Source of the DNA: an uncultured Bacteroidota bacterium
GTDB lineage: Bacteria; Bacteroidota; Bacteroidia; UBA4408
NCBI GenBank assembly: GCA_903840505.1
Contig: CAIMGI010000210.1
Coordinates: 1 to 41,770 of the forward strand
DNA length: 41,770 nucleotides
Reading direction: 5' to 3'
Below are positions 18,937-28,526 of the stretch, piece by piece. Position numbers and translations under genes: made by a program. The notes under the pieces were generated by a model, which saw only the letters and a program-made list of their open reading frames with translations, ran no database searches and was not told where the DNA came from. How positions within the stretch are numbered: the stretch's first letter is position 1; every line of letters begins with the position of its first letter.

Positions 18937-20777
18937 TTTTTATTTGCTTTAATTCTATCGCTTTCCGTAGGAGGCAATACTATTCCGTCCAACATTCTTG
19001 TTTCCAATTCAGGGCGCTTTATACTATCGGTCAAGTATTTTTCAATCATTAAGCTTCCAATGGGTACTGCCCAGGTAGCACCCCATCCCCCATTTTCAAT
19101 CAATACAGCAACCGCTATTTTAGGATTGTTCCTTGGAGCAAAAGCAACAAAAACTGAATGGTCTTTACCGTGAGGATTTTGTGCCGTACCTGTTTTACCG
19201 CATACAATATAATCCTTCATTTTAGCAGTAGTAGATGTTCCGTGATCAACAGCACCCTGCATACCATCAATGATGTTATCAAAGTATTGCGGTGCTACTT
19301 TACAATAATGCTTTACTTTGTACTCCGGTCGGCATTGTTTACTAGGGTATATTCCTTTAATAATATGAGGTGTATAATAATATCCCTTGTTCGCTACTAT
19401 ACATATAATATTTGCCATTTGCAGGGGTGTTATTCCTAACTCTCCTTGTCCGATAGAAAGTGAAACTATCGTAGAGGATTTCCATCCATTTTTGCCAAAA
19501 ATTTTATTATAGTACTCCACTGTTGGAACTCGTCCGGAAAGCTCTTGCGGGAGATCGCTGTATATCCTTTTACCTATTCCAAAACTCAAAACATAATTGC
19601 GCCAAGCGCTAAAACCGGTAACAATGTTTTTGTATTTTTTTCGATTGTCAACAATGCCCCTGAAGACATAACAAAAATAAGAATTACAAGAAGTGGCTAC
19701 TGCACCCGGTAAATCCATCGGACTCGGATGATTGTGGCATTTTGGTTTTCCACCCATCACAGGATAACCACCACGACAAGGATAACGGGTATCTCTAAAA
19801 GTAACACCTTCTTGTTCGCCAATCAATCCATTGATTAGTTTAAAAGTAGAACCCGGAGGATAATATGCCATTAATGCCCTGTTAAAAAGTGGCAAGCCCG
19901 GCTCCTTTAAAAGTGCACCATAATTTTTTGATCGTTCGCGACCAACCAATAAGTTAGGATCATAGCTCGGACTTGTTACACAAGCCAATATTTCACCTGT
20001 TGAAGGGTCAATAGCAACTACCGAACCTGTTTTGTTTTTTAATAATGCTTCGCCATATTTTTGCAAACGTGCTGACAAAGAACTAATCAAATTTTTTCCG
20101 GTAACGGCTAGTGTATCATACTGTCCATCCTTAAAATGTCCTTTTGGTCGGTTAAATACATCAACCATCATAACGCGCATACCTTTCTTTCCACGCAACT
20201 CCGTTTCATATGAAGCTTCTAAACCACTTATCCCAATATAATCGCCCGATTTATAATATGGATCCTTTTTGGTCTTTTTTTCAGTTACCTCACCAACATA
20301 CCCCATTGTATGTGCTGCAAGGCTCGAAGGGTACTTTCGCAAAGTACGCGATTGCACAAAAAAACCGGGGAATTTGTACAATTTTTCCTGCAGCTTTGCG
20401 TAGGTTTCTGCCTGTATCTGTTTTTCAAAAATTGATTCTTTGTATGGAGAATAGATTCTTGCTGCCAACATTTTTTTCTTGAACTGTGCAATTGTAATTC
20501 CCAATACTTTACAAAGATCGGTAGTATCAATCACTTTCACCTGTTTGGGTGTAACCATTAAATCGTAAGCGGCTTCATTGTATATGAGCAATTCCCCATT
20601 TCTATCATACACCAATCCCCGTGCAGGATAATCAATTAAGTAACGCAACACATTATTATTTGCCGAAAATTTATAGGAGTCGTTTATTACTTGAACATAA
20701 AATAAACGTGCAATAAACGCCAAAGCTACCACAATAAAAATTCCGATTATCACATATTTTCGCTCGGAATAAATCAT
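18933..20777 (-). CDS. mrdA: Penicillin-binding protein 2 (transpeptidase)
   Basis: YPARGLVYDRNGELL, AYYPPGSTFKL (SxxK), ATSCNSYF (SxN), VCGKTGTAQNPHG (KTG); 4-nt overlaps with rodA and mreD. Confidence 0.96.
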   Translation of the reverse strand: MIYSERKYVIIGIFIVVALAFIARLFYVQVINDSYKFSANNNVLRYLIDYPARGLVYDRNGELLIYNEAAYDLMVTPKQVKVIDTTDLCKVLGITIAQFKKKMLAARIYSPYKESIFEKQIQAETYAKLQEKLYKFPGFFVQSRTLRKYPSSLAAHTMGYVGEVTEKKTKKDPYYKSGDYIGISGLEASYETELRGKKGMRVMMVDVFNRPKGHFKDGQYDTLAVTGKNLISSLSARLQKYGEALLKNKTGSVVAIDPSTGEILACVTSPSYDPNLLVGRERSKNYGALLKEPGLPLFNRALMAYYPPGSTFKLINGLIGEQEGVTFRDTRYPCRGGYPVMGGKPKCHNHPSPMDLPGAVATSCNSYFCYVFRGIVDNRKKYKNIVTGFSAWRNYVLSFGIGKRIYSDLPQELSGRVPTVEYYNKIFGKNGWKSSTIVSLSIGQGELGITPLQMANIICIVANKGYYYTPHIIKGIYPSKQCRPEYKVKHYCKVAPQYFDNIIDGMQGAVDHGTSTTAKMKDYIVCGKTGTAQNPHGKDHSVFVAFAPRNNPKIAVAVLIENGGWGATWAVPIGSLMIEKYLTDSIKRPELETRMLDGIVLPPTESDRIKANKK

Positions 20778-21292
20778 CGTTTATCCTTTCCTTTGAATGC
20801 AACATACTGACTAATAATAATCAATAAAATAGTAAAAACAGAACTTACTATTACCCTGAAAAATGTAGAGAAGAACTCTGTTAAACGAAAAGCCTCGATG
20901 AAGAAAAAAACAAAGTGATGAATAAAAACCATAATGGAGGAATAGGATAGAAACCAGGTTAAACCCAAGTATTCCAAAGAGGGCTCTGTGTTCGATTCAT
21001 AGCCATCACGAGGCGAGAAAAAATTAAGCACATACGAGCGTGTATAGGCCATAAAAACACAAGCCGCTGCGTGAATTCCCATTGTATTCAAAAACATATC
21101 TATACTTATTCCCATTACAAAAGCTAATAGCATAAGCAACCATACAGGTATCTCAAAAGGAAGCATTATAATAAACAAGATATACAGATAAGGGTTTATG
21201 AAACCATTGAGCTGTATATTGTTTAATATCAGCACTTGTAGCAACACCAAAAAAACAAACCGTACCGAATGCTTTAGTATATTATTTATCAT
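20774..21292 (-). CDS. mreD: Rod shape-determining protein MreD
   Basis: 172-aa polytopic membrane protein between mreC and mrdA; GFINPYLYILFIIMLPFEIPVWLLMLLAFVMGISIDMF. Confidence 0.88.
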   Translation of the reverse strand: MINNILKHSVRFVFLVLLQVLILNNIQLNGFINPYLYILFIIMLPFEIPVWLLMLLAFVMGISIDMFLNTMGIHAAACVFMAYTRSYVLNFFSPRDGYESNTEPSLEYLGLTWFLSYSSIMVFIHHFVFFFIEAFRLTEFFSTFFRVIVSSVFTILLIIISQYVAFKGKDKR

Positions 21293-22118
21293 TTTGCTGT
21301 GACTGTTGTTCCAATTTTTTTCGCTCCTCTTTCATTATATTCGTTACTACATAAACGTGTGTTACATTTTTAAAATTAGTAGAGAAGCGAACTATAATGG
21401 TGTAAAAATTATCGCCCGGCTTTATATCAAACGATTCTATTTTTCCAATCAGTATATTTTCGGGAAATATATCTGAAAATGCATTTGTTACTACTGTATC
21501 GCCTACGGCAATATTAACGTGTGTGGGAATATCAATAAATGTTCCCAAACGATAATCGCTGCCATCCCAACTAAGTGAACCAAAATAATTGTTCTTTTTT
21601 ATTTTTGCACTGATCTTCGCATTCTTGTTTAACACCGACAATACGGAAGTAAAATTTTCCGAAACATCCTTTGTTATACCTACAATACCATTACTTGATA
21701 TAACAGCCATCTCTGGTCCTATTCCGCTGCTACTTCCTCTATTCAGGGTCAAATAATTATTCCTTTTGTTAACAGAATTGTTTATTATTTTGGCATTAAT
21801 ATATTTGTATTGTTGTTTAAAGACACTGTCTTTTACCAAATAAACAAGAGTACTGTTCCGAGCAAAAACATCTCTTGTGAGATTATGCAAACGAGTATTT
21901 TCCAAAGCGAAAGCATCGTTTGTTTCCTTTAAGTAAAAATATTCTCTAATAGAAGTAATTGTTGAATATATATTTCCCGCCAAGTAATTCGAAGAACTTA
22001 CAAAGCGTGCTTTCTGAAATGAATTATTGCTTACAATTAAGTATACACAAAATATTTCGAGCAACAGAAAAAATATAAAATTGATATGCTTCCATAAAAA
22101 GCGAAAAAGATTTATCAT
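21282..22118 (-). CDS. mreC: Rod shape-determining protein MreC
   Basis: N-terminal TM, coiled coil, NNYLTLNRGSSSGIGPEMAVISSNGIVGIT...ILIGKIESFDIKPGDNFYTIIVRFSTNFKNVTHVYVV. Confidence 0.94.
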   Translation of the reverse strand: MINLFRFLWKHINFIFFLLLEIFCVYLIVSNNSFQKARFVSSSNYLAGNIYSTITSIREYFYLKETNDAFALENTRLHNLTRDVFARNSTLVYLVKDSVFKQQYKYINAKIINNSVNKRNNYLTLNRGSSSGIGPEMAVISSNGIVGITKDVSENFTSVLSVLNKNAKISAKIKKNNYFGSLSWDGSDYRLGTFIDIPTHVNIAVGDTVVTNAFSDIFPENILIGKIESFDIKPGDNFYTIIVRFSTNFKNVTHVYVVTNIMKEERKKLEQQSQQNDK

Positions 22119-22168
22119 AGCTGCCGAAACTAGTTCGGATTTTTATCAAGGTTATTTTATAATCTAAT

Positions 22169-23191
22169 CTACCTCATCAAAAATTGGAACTTACCTACAT
22201 TCTTCAATGCAATGCCGGTACCTCTTGCTACTGCTCTTAGTGGATCTTCCGCAACGTGTACAGGTAATTTTGTTTTCAAAGAAATACGTTTATCCAAACC
22301 TCTTAACAGTGAACCACCGCCTGCCAAATAAATTCCCGTACGGTATATATCAGCAGAAAGTTCGGGTGGGGTCATCTCAAGGGCATTCAATATCGCCTCT
22401 TCAATTTTTGAAATGGATTTATCCAATGCGTGTGCTATTTCAACATACGATACAAGTATTTCTTTTGGAATACCTGTCATCAAATCTCGTCCGTGTACCG
22501 CGTAATCAGGTGGCGGGTTATCAATTTCCGGTAAAGCGGCACCCACCTCAATTTTAACGCGTTCTGCAGAACGTTCGCCAATAAGAATATTGTGTTGTCT
22601 GCGCATATACTCTTCAATGTTTGCAGTAAACTCATCACCAGCAATACGAATAGATTTATCACAAACAATACCTCCCAAAGCAATAACGGCAATCTCACTT
22701 GTTCCACCTCCAATATCAATAATCATATTTCCCATTGGCTCTTCCACATCAATACCAATACCAATAGCAGCTGCCATCGGTTCGTGAATAAGATAAACCT
22801 CCTTACCTCCTGCGTGTTCTGCCGAGTCACGTACGGCACGCTTTTCAACCTCTGTAATTCCTGATGGAATACAAATAACCATTTTAAGAGAAGGCGTAAA
22901 CAGCCGCTTGCCGGGATTTATCATTTTTATCATTCCACGAATCATATGCTCTGCAGCATCGAAATCTGCAATTACCCCATCTTTCAAGGGGCGAATTGTT
23001 TTTATATTTTCGTGGGTTTTACCGTGCATTTGCATTGCTTGCTTACCTACAGCAATTACTTTACCGGTGGCTCTATCCATCGCAACTATTGAGGGTTCAT
23101 CCACCACTACTTTATCGTTGTGAATAATTAATGTATTGGCCGTCCCAAGGTCAATCGCAATTTCTTGTGTGAATATATCGAATAAGCCCAT
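22169..23191 (-). CDS. mreB: Rod shape-determining protein MreB
   Basis: IAIDLGTANTLIIHNDKVVVDEPSIVAMD, MIIDIGGGTSEIAVIALGGIV, GIYLAGGGSLLRGLDKRI. Confidence 0.98.
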   Translation of the reverse strand: MGLFDIFTQEIAIDLGTANTLIIHNDKVVVDEPSIVAMDRATGKVIAVGKQAMQMHGKTHENIKTIRPLKDGVIADFDAAEHMIRGMIKMINPGKRLFTPSLKMVICIPSGITEVEKRAVRDSAEHAGGKEVYLIHEPMAAAIGIGIDVEEPMGNMIIDIGGGTSEIAVIALGGIVCDKSIRIAGDEFTANIEEYMRRQHNILIGERSAERVKIEVGAALPEIDNPPPDYAVHGRDLMTGIPKEILVSYVEIAHALDKSISKIEEAILNALEMTPPELSADIYRTGIYLAGGGSLLRGLDKRISLKTKLPVHVAEDPLRAVARGTGIALKNVGKFQFLMR

Positions 23192-23226
23192 TGTTGTTTA
23201 TATTTTGTAACTGTTTTACTTTTATA

Positions 23227-24750
23227 TTAATGTTTAAAATGCCTTGTTCCTGTAAGTACCATCGACATATTGTTTGCATCGCAATAATCAATCGACTCTT
23301 TGTCTTTGATAGACCCACCCGGTTGAATTACAGCCGCTATTCCTACATTGTGAGCAATTTCAACACAATCTGGAAAAGGAAAAAATGCATCGGATGACAT
23401 CACTGCTCCTTTTAAATCGAAACCGAAATTTTGTGCTTTTACAATCGCTTGTCTAAGTGCATCCACCCTTGATGTTTGACCGGTACCACTTGCCAATAGT
23501 TGATTATTTTTTGCTAACACTATGGTATTCGATTTTGTATGCTTCACCAATTTATTTGCAAAAAGTAAGTCGCGCTGCTCAGTTGCAGAAGGTGCAATTT
23601 TTGTTATTGTTTTTAAGTCGGATGCAGTTTCCGATTTAAAATCCTTATCCTGTTCAATTACTCCGTTCAGTAAGGTGCGAAATGATGTTGGAGAAAATTT
23701 AGCTTTCTTTTGAATTAGAATAATTCGATTGGTTTTCTGCTTGAGGACCTCTAATGCTTTTGTATCATATGAAGGAGCAATAATTACTTCGAAAAAAAGT
23801 TTATTTATTTCGTTGGCAGTTACTTCATCAATCTTTGCGTTGGCAATTAAAATTCCACCAAAAGCCGAAGTAGGATCGCCTGCCAATGCATCTTTCCAAG
23901 CATCTAACAAAACAGGACGAGATGCAACGCCACAGGCATTGTTGTGCTTTAATATAGCAAAGGTTGTTTCATCAAACTCAGCCATTAAACTTACGGCAGC
24001 ATCCACATCCAATAAATTATTATAAGAAAGTTCTTTGCCATTCAGCTTGTCAAACATCTCATCTAAATTGCCATAAAAAACACCTTTTTGATGAGGGTTT
24101 TCACCGTAACGCAACACTGATGATTGTTGTACGCTTTGTTTAAAAACAGGTATAGCACCCTTACTAAAATAATTAAAAATATTTGTGTCGTAATGCGAAG
24201 AAACATTGAAGGCTTCTGTAGCCAAACGTTTCCTGTCATCAATGTTTGAAATGCCTTTCTTACTTTCAAGCAAGGCAAGCAAATCGGGGTACTGGTTTCG
24301 CGAAGATACAATCAGAACATCGTTGAAATTTTTTGCAGCTGCACGTATCAAAGATATTCCTCCTATATCAATTTTTTCAATGATATCAGTCTCTGAAGCT
24401 CCTGATTTTACTGTTTCTTCAAAAGGGTATAAATCTACAATTACCAAATCTATTTCAGGAATTTCATATTCCTCCAGTTGTTGCACATCACTTTCTAATT
24501 CGCGTCTACCCAATATTCCACCGAAAATTTTAGGGTGAAGCGTTTTTACTCTTCCTCCTAAAATAGAGGGGTACGATGTAAGTGATTCAACAGGCGTAAC
24601 AGGTATTTTAAGGTCTTCAATAAAGGATTGAGTACCACCGGTTGAAAACAACTGAACACCCAAAGAATTTAATTTCTCAATTATTGGGGCTAAATTATCT
24701 TTAAAATAGACAGATATTAATGCGTTTTTTATTTTTTTATCTCCGCTCAT
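23227..24750 (-). CDS. purH: Bifunctional AICAR formyltransferase/IMP cyclohydrolase
   Basis: KNALISVYFKDNLAPIIEKLNSLGVQLFSTGGT; GGRVKTLHPKIFGGIL; RYGENPHQKGVFYG; LKHNNACGVA; PGGSIKDKESIDYCDANNMSMVLTGTRHFKH. Confidence 0.97.
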   Translation of the reverse strand: MSGDKKIKNALISVYFKDNLAPIIEKLNSLGVQLFSTGGTQSFIEDLKIPVTPVESLTSYPSILGGRVKTLHPKIFGGILGRRELESDVQQLEEYEIPEIDLVIVDLYPFEETVKSGASETDIIEKIDIGGISLIRAAAKNFNDVLIVSSRNQYPDLLALLESKKGISNIDDRKRLATEAFNVSSHYDTNIFNYFSKGAIPVFKQSVQQSSVLRYGENPHQKGVFYGNLDEMFDKLNGKELSYNNLLDVDAAVSLMAEFDETTFAILKHNNACGVASRPVLLDAWKDALAGDPTSAFGGILIANAKIDEVTANEINKLFFEVIIAPSYDTKALEVLKQKTNRIILIQKKAKFSPTSFRTLLNGVIEQDKDFKSETASDLKTITKIAPSATEQRDLLFANKLVKHTKSNTIVLAKNNQLLASGTGQTSRVDALRQAIVKAQNFGFDLKGAVMSSDAFFPFPDCVEIAHNVGIAAVIQPGGSIKDKESIDYCDANNMSMVLTGTRHFKH

Positions 24751-24773
24751 TATGTTCCATAACTTATAAGCTA

Positions 24774-24781
24774 CAAAGCTA
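24774..24781 (-). promoter_or_regulatory. Putative -7 box TAGCTTTG for purH-mre cluster
   Basis: Minus-strand TAGCTTTG matches TAnnTTTG 23 nt upstream of purH ATG. Confidence 0.45.
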
Positions 24782-24863
24782 TGAAATTAGCTACATCGAA
24801 CTACTTGAAAAATGCACTTTTTTGGCATTGTTGATAATTTGCCAAATTGTTGAAAAGCGTGAA

Positions 24864-25859
24864 TTATTGGAAATTCAAATCAGAAGTAAATTGACCAATT
24901 TTAAGTTCCAACAATGAATTGGCACTTAATTTTTTTGAAACAACATTTGAAACGTACCTGCAAGAGAATATCCCAATACCATTATTAATATTGGTATAGA
25001 AGGGTTTCTCCTGATTAATATTGGAGGAAGGTTGTGTTACATCAATGTATGTTGACAATTCATCGCCACCACAGGTAACTGTAAAATCTAAAAATCCATC
25101 GGTACGAACAACGGTATTACTAGGAAAACTAACCGATTTAATGGATTTCAGAAATTGGTAGAAATTGGTCCCGCTTACTTCTTGGTACATCTCTGTTCCG
25201 GCTTTCACCTTGTCGATTTTTTGTGTTCCAAAAACCCAATCAACTGACTTATTGGTAACGGTCTGTCCTTCTGTTTCGGTATAATTGAACCGTATTTTGA
25301 GTTGGTAAATTTTCGCATTTGCAACTGATGTCCACCTCACTTTAAACGAAGAATATACACCGGGACTTACCACAAAACCAACTGTATTGGCCAATAAACT
25401 TACCGAAAAATCACCTACCAAAGGTGTTGTAGCTGTTGCCTCGTGACCTGTTTTTTTATTTTTCACGATTAATTTATAATCGCTGTCATTGAAAAGTGGG
25501 TCTCTTGTTTTGTAAACAATATTGTTTGAACTTGCGAAAACTCCAGTCCTCTTATCCTCCAAAACAGTATCCGATAGAAGCATGTCTGCACCTATCTGGG
25601 CGCCATTTTTCATACGTTGAAGCTTCACTTCTAAATCTGAAGGATTATAATTGCTTGAATCCGATATTTGTGCAAAATCCGTTGCATTGCCATCACCCAA
25701 AAAAGCCTTGTTTATCTTAATATACTGAACCGCTTGTGATTGGTCGAGCAGTCCATAAATAGACATTACCTCCTTCCACGGAGCTTTCAAATCAAACTTA
25801 TCCTCACAAGCTACAAAGCCAACTGCGATTAGTATAACAACTATTATTACTTTCTTCAT
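24864..25859 (-). CDS. DUF4249-like lipoprotein (putative SusD/TonB-associated accessory family)
   Basis: Lipobox GFVACED; MSIYGLLDQSQAVQYIKINKAFLGDGNA, VYKTRDPLFNDSDYKLIVKNKKTGHEATATTPLV; start set at MKKVIIVVIL (ATG 25859) because the TTG at 25868 lies in a TATATTTG box. Confidence 0.7.
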   Translation of the reverse strand: MKKVIIVVILIAVGFVACEDKFDLKAPWKEVMSIYGLLDQSQAVQYIKINKAFLGDGNATDFAQISDSSNYNPSDLEVKLQRMKNGAQIGADMLLSDTVLEDKRTGVFASSNNIVYKTRDPLFNDSDYKLIVKNKKTGHEATATTPLVGDFSVSLLANTVGFVVSPGVYSSFKVRWTSVANAKIYQLKIRFNYTETEGQTVTNKSVDWVFGTQKIDKVKAGTEMYQEVSGTNFYQFLKSIKSVSFPSNTVVRTDGFLDFTVTCGGDELSTYIDVTQPSSNINQEKPFYTNINNGIGIFSCRYVSNVVSKKLSANSLLELKIGQFTSDLNFQ

Positions 25860-25882
25860 AAAGCACAAATATAAGGAAAAAA

Positions 25883-27397
25883 TTAGACGAGTATGGTCCC
25901 TGTCATTTCTATCGGAATAGCAACTTCCATCAAATTCAATATCGTTGGAGCAATGTCTGCTAACTTACCATCTTTCAGCGCTTTATGTGTGCTGTCAAGT
26001 AACACACAAGGCACTAAATTGGTAGAATGTGCTGTATTTACACTTCCATCATCGTTTAGCATATAATCAGCATTTCCGTGGTCGGCAATAACTATAAAGG
26101 AATATCCATTTTGAATTCCCTTTTCTACAATTCGCTTCAAACAAGCATCTACTGTTTCTACGGCTTTTACCACTGCTTCGTAAACACCTGTATGTCCAAC
26201 CATATCGGGATTGGCAAAATTAAGGCAGATAAAATCTGCTTCACCTTTTTCCAATTCGGGTAGAATCGCCTCTGTTAGTTCTTTCGCACTCATTTCAGGT
26301 TGCAAATCATAGGTAGCAACCTTTGGTGAAGGAATCATTATTCTTTTTTCGTTCTCAAACACTTGCTCCCGACCGCCCGAGAAAAAAAATGTAACGTGGG
26401 GATATTTCTCCGTTTCGGCAATTCGTATTTGCTTTTTACCGGCAGCAGCCAGCACTTCACCCAAGGTATTCAGTAAATTATCTTTACTATAAATTACGTG
26501 TACATTTTTAAACGTGTCATCGTACTTTGTCATTGTGGTATAATACAAGTCCAAAGGTGTCATTTCCTGCTCAGGAAAAGCTTTTTGAGTTAACACTTCT
26601 GTAATTTCTCTGCATCGATCTGTTCTAAAATTAAAGCAAATAACCGCATCACCACTTTTTATGGTAGCTATTGGTTCGTAATTATTACAGACTACAATCG
26701 GCTTAATGAACTCATCGGTAATATTCTCAGTGTATGCATTTTCAATTGCTTTTAGCGCATTTGTTGTTGTTTTCCCTTTCCCGTTCACCAATAAATCATA
26801 GGCCAACTTTACCCTTTCCCATCTTTTATCGCGATCCATAGCATAATACCTTCCAATAACCGAGGCAATTTTAACAGGTGTATCATTTATGTGTTCTTGC
26901 AATTTGGTTAGGAATTCTAAGCCACTTTTGGGATCGGTATCTCTACCATCCGTAAAAGCGTGAATGTAAATTTTTTGCAATCCGCTTTTTACCGCTATGT
27001 CACATAGCTTATGCAAATGCAGCTGATGTGAATGCACACCACCATCCGAAACCAATCCCATTAGATGCAAGGCTTTATTTTCCTTTTTTGCATACTCAAT
27101 CACCTTTAAAATTTCTTCATTCGAGTCAATTTTGTTTTCGCGAACATCCTTATTTATTTTTTCCAGATCTTGGTAAACTACCCGCCCTGCACCAATGTTC
27201 AAATGTCCCACTTCCGAATTCCCCATCTGCCCATCGGGAAGCCCCACATTTTCACCAAAGGTTTTTAATTTAGAATGAGGAAACTTCTCATATAAACTAT
27301 TCATAAAAGGTGTTCTTGAATTTGCGATGGCATCCGACTTTGAACCATTACCAATACCCCAACCGTCTAATATTATAAGTGCTACTTTTTTTGCCAT
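25883..27397 (-). CDS. gpmI: 2,3-bisphosphoglycerate-independent phosphoglycerate mutase
   Basis: KVALIILDGWGIG, PDGQMGNSEVGHLNIGAGRVVYQDL, DPMVGHTGVYEAVVKAVETVD-like segment, IADHGNADYM; start set at MAKKVAL (ATG 27397). Confidence 0.96.
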   Translation of the reverse strand: MAKKVALIILDGWGIGNGSKSDAIANSRTPFMNSLYEKFPHSKLKTFGENVGLPDGQMGNSEVGHLNIGAGRVVYQDLEKINKDVRENKIDSNEEILKVIEYAKKENKALHLMGLVSDGGVHSHQLHLHKLCDIAVKSGLQKIYIHAFTDGRDTDPKSGLEFLTKLQEHINDTPVKIASVIGRYYAMDRDKRWERVKLAYDLLVNGKGKTTTNALKAIENAYTENITDEFIKPIVVCNNYEPIATIKSGDAVICFNFRTDRCREITEVLTQKAFPEQEMTPLDLYYTTMTKYDDTFKNVHVIYSKDNLLNTLGEVLAAAGKKQIRIAETEKYPHVTFFFSGGREQVFENEKRIMIPSPKVATYDLQPEMSAKELTEAILPELEKGEADFICLNFANPDMVGHTGVYEAVVKAVETVDACLKRIVEKGIQNGYSFIVIADHGNADYMLNDDGSVNTAHSTNLVPCVLLDSTHKALKDGKLADIAPTILNLMEVAIPIEMTGTILV

Positions 27398-27406
27398 ATA
27401 CAATGC

Positions 27407-28438
27407 TTAACTATTTTTAAATGAAATTTCAAAAATGCTTCCTTGTGGCTTATTTGCTTTAACACAAATAATACCATCGTGTTGTTTAACTATGAACCTA
27501 ACTATAAAAAGTCCCAAACCGGTGCCCTTCGCCTTTCGTGTTTCCTCATTACCAATGCGGTAAAATTTATTGAAAATATTATCTCTTTCACTTTCGGGAA
27601 TTCCGCCACCTTCATCCGAAACCGACAAAACAACACAGTTATTGCTATTTACCAATGAGATATTAATTGTTGATTGAGCAGGAGAATACTTAACAGCATT
27701 TTCAAACAAGTTAATAATGATGGATGGAAACAAGGTACGATCAATTGGCAGGAAAATATCTTTATCAATATGCAAGTTTACCTTTTGTGAATAATTAAAC
27801 GATTCTATCATTTGATTAATCCCATTTGTAATGTATTCCGAAAGATTAACCCTTTCACGCAAAACATCCATTTTTTGATTTTCCATTTTCGCCACCAACA
27901 AAATATTCTCCACCAAATTATTCAAGCGATTTGTATCATTAATAGCATTGGCTATAATTTCCTGTTGTTTGACTCTATCCAACTCCCTCTTTTGAAGTGT
28001 TTGCAATTGGAGTTTAGCCGAGGCAATGGGTGATTTCAGTTCGTGTGTAATGGAAAGCAAAAAGTTTTTCTGTCTTTCTGCAAGTGCTTTTTCAATCTTA
28101 AATGTTCTTCGAATTTTTTCAATTCCCAACATCATTAATACTAAAAAAACACTCCCTTCCCCTATTATCATTGCAACACGAAGATTTAACTTTTGCTTTA
28201 ATTCCGATTCCTTTTGTAGGGTTTCATCAGGTTCATCTGAACGCAACAATGCAATCTCTACTTTATGTTGGTATATTTCTTTGTTGAGATTATACAACAT
28301 ATATCCCCACCAAAAAAATTGCAGGGCAACGTATGCAACCAATAAATAAAAAACCAATAAGGGTTTACTGTTTGTTGAAACTTTCAAGAAATCGCTTTTT
28401 TGCACAGCAAAGATAAGGAATAGGCGCCACTTGTACAT
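27407..28438 (-). CDS. Membrane sensor histidine kinase
   Basis: Two TM helices; H-box FLLSITHELKSPIASAKLQLQTLQ; N-box IIINLFENAVKYSP; G-boxes VSDEGGGIP and GTGLGLFIVRFIVKQHDG. Confidence 0.93.
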   Translation of the reverse strand: MYKWRLFLIFAVQKSDFLKVSTNSKPLLVFYLLVAYVALQFFWWGYMLYNLNKEIYQHKVEIALLRSDEPDETLQKESELKQKLNLRVAMIIGEGSVFLVLMMLGIEKIRRTFKIEKALAERQKNFLLSITHELKSPIASAKLQLQTLQKRELDRVKQQEIIANAINDTNRLNNLVENILLVAKMENQKMDVLRERVNLSEYITNGINQMIESFNYSQKVNLHIDKDIFLPIDRTLFPSIIINLFENAVKYSPAQSTINISLVNSNNCVVLSVSDEGGGIPESERDNIFNKFYRIGNEETRKAKGTGLGLFIVRFIVKQHDGIICVKANKPQGSIFEISFKNS

Positions 28439-28507
28439 AAAAATTTAACAGAATGGTCGACCAAAAAACAAAAGGGGAATGAATAGCTTCCTTTCATATA
28501 GAATTAG

Positions 28508-28515
28508 TAATTTTG
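28508..28515 (+). promoter_or_regulatory. Putative -7 box TAATTTTG for uvrA
   Basis: TAnnTTTG 11 nt upstream of ATG 28527. Confidence 0.5.
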
Positions 28516-28526
28516 CAGCCTCAAAA

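Noticed and set aside
22207-23123. Multiple plus-strand ORFs of 65-116 aa opposite mreB
   Set aside because: Mutually overlapping and antisense to an unambiguous, highly conserved MreB; low-complexity compositions reflect antisense codon bias
24821-24846. Stem TTTGGCA-N12-TGCCAAA between purH and the DUF4249-like gene as a terminator
   Set aside because: In the minus direction of transcription it is followed by A residues rather than a T-tract, so an intrinsic terminator is not supported
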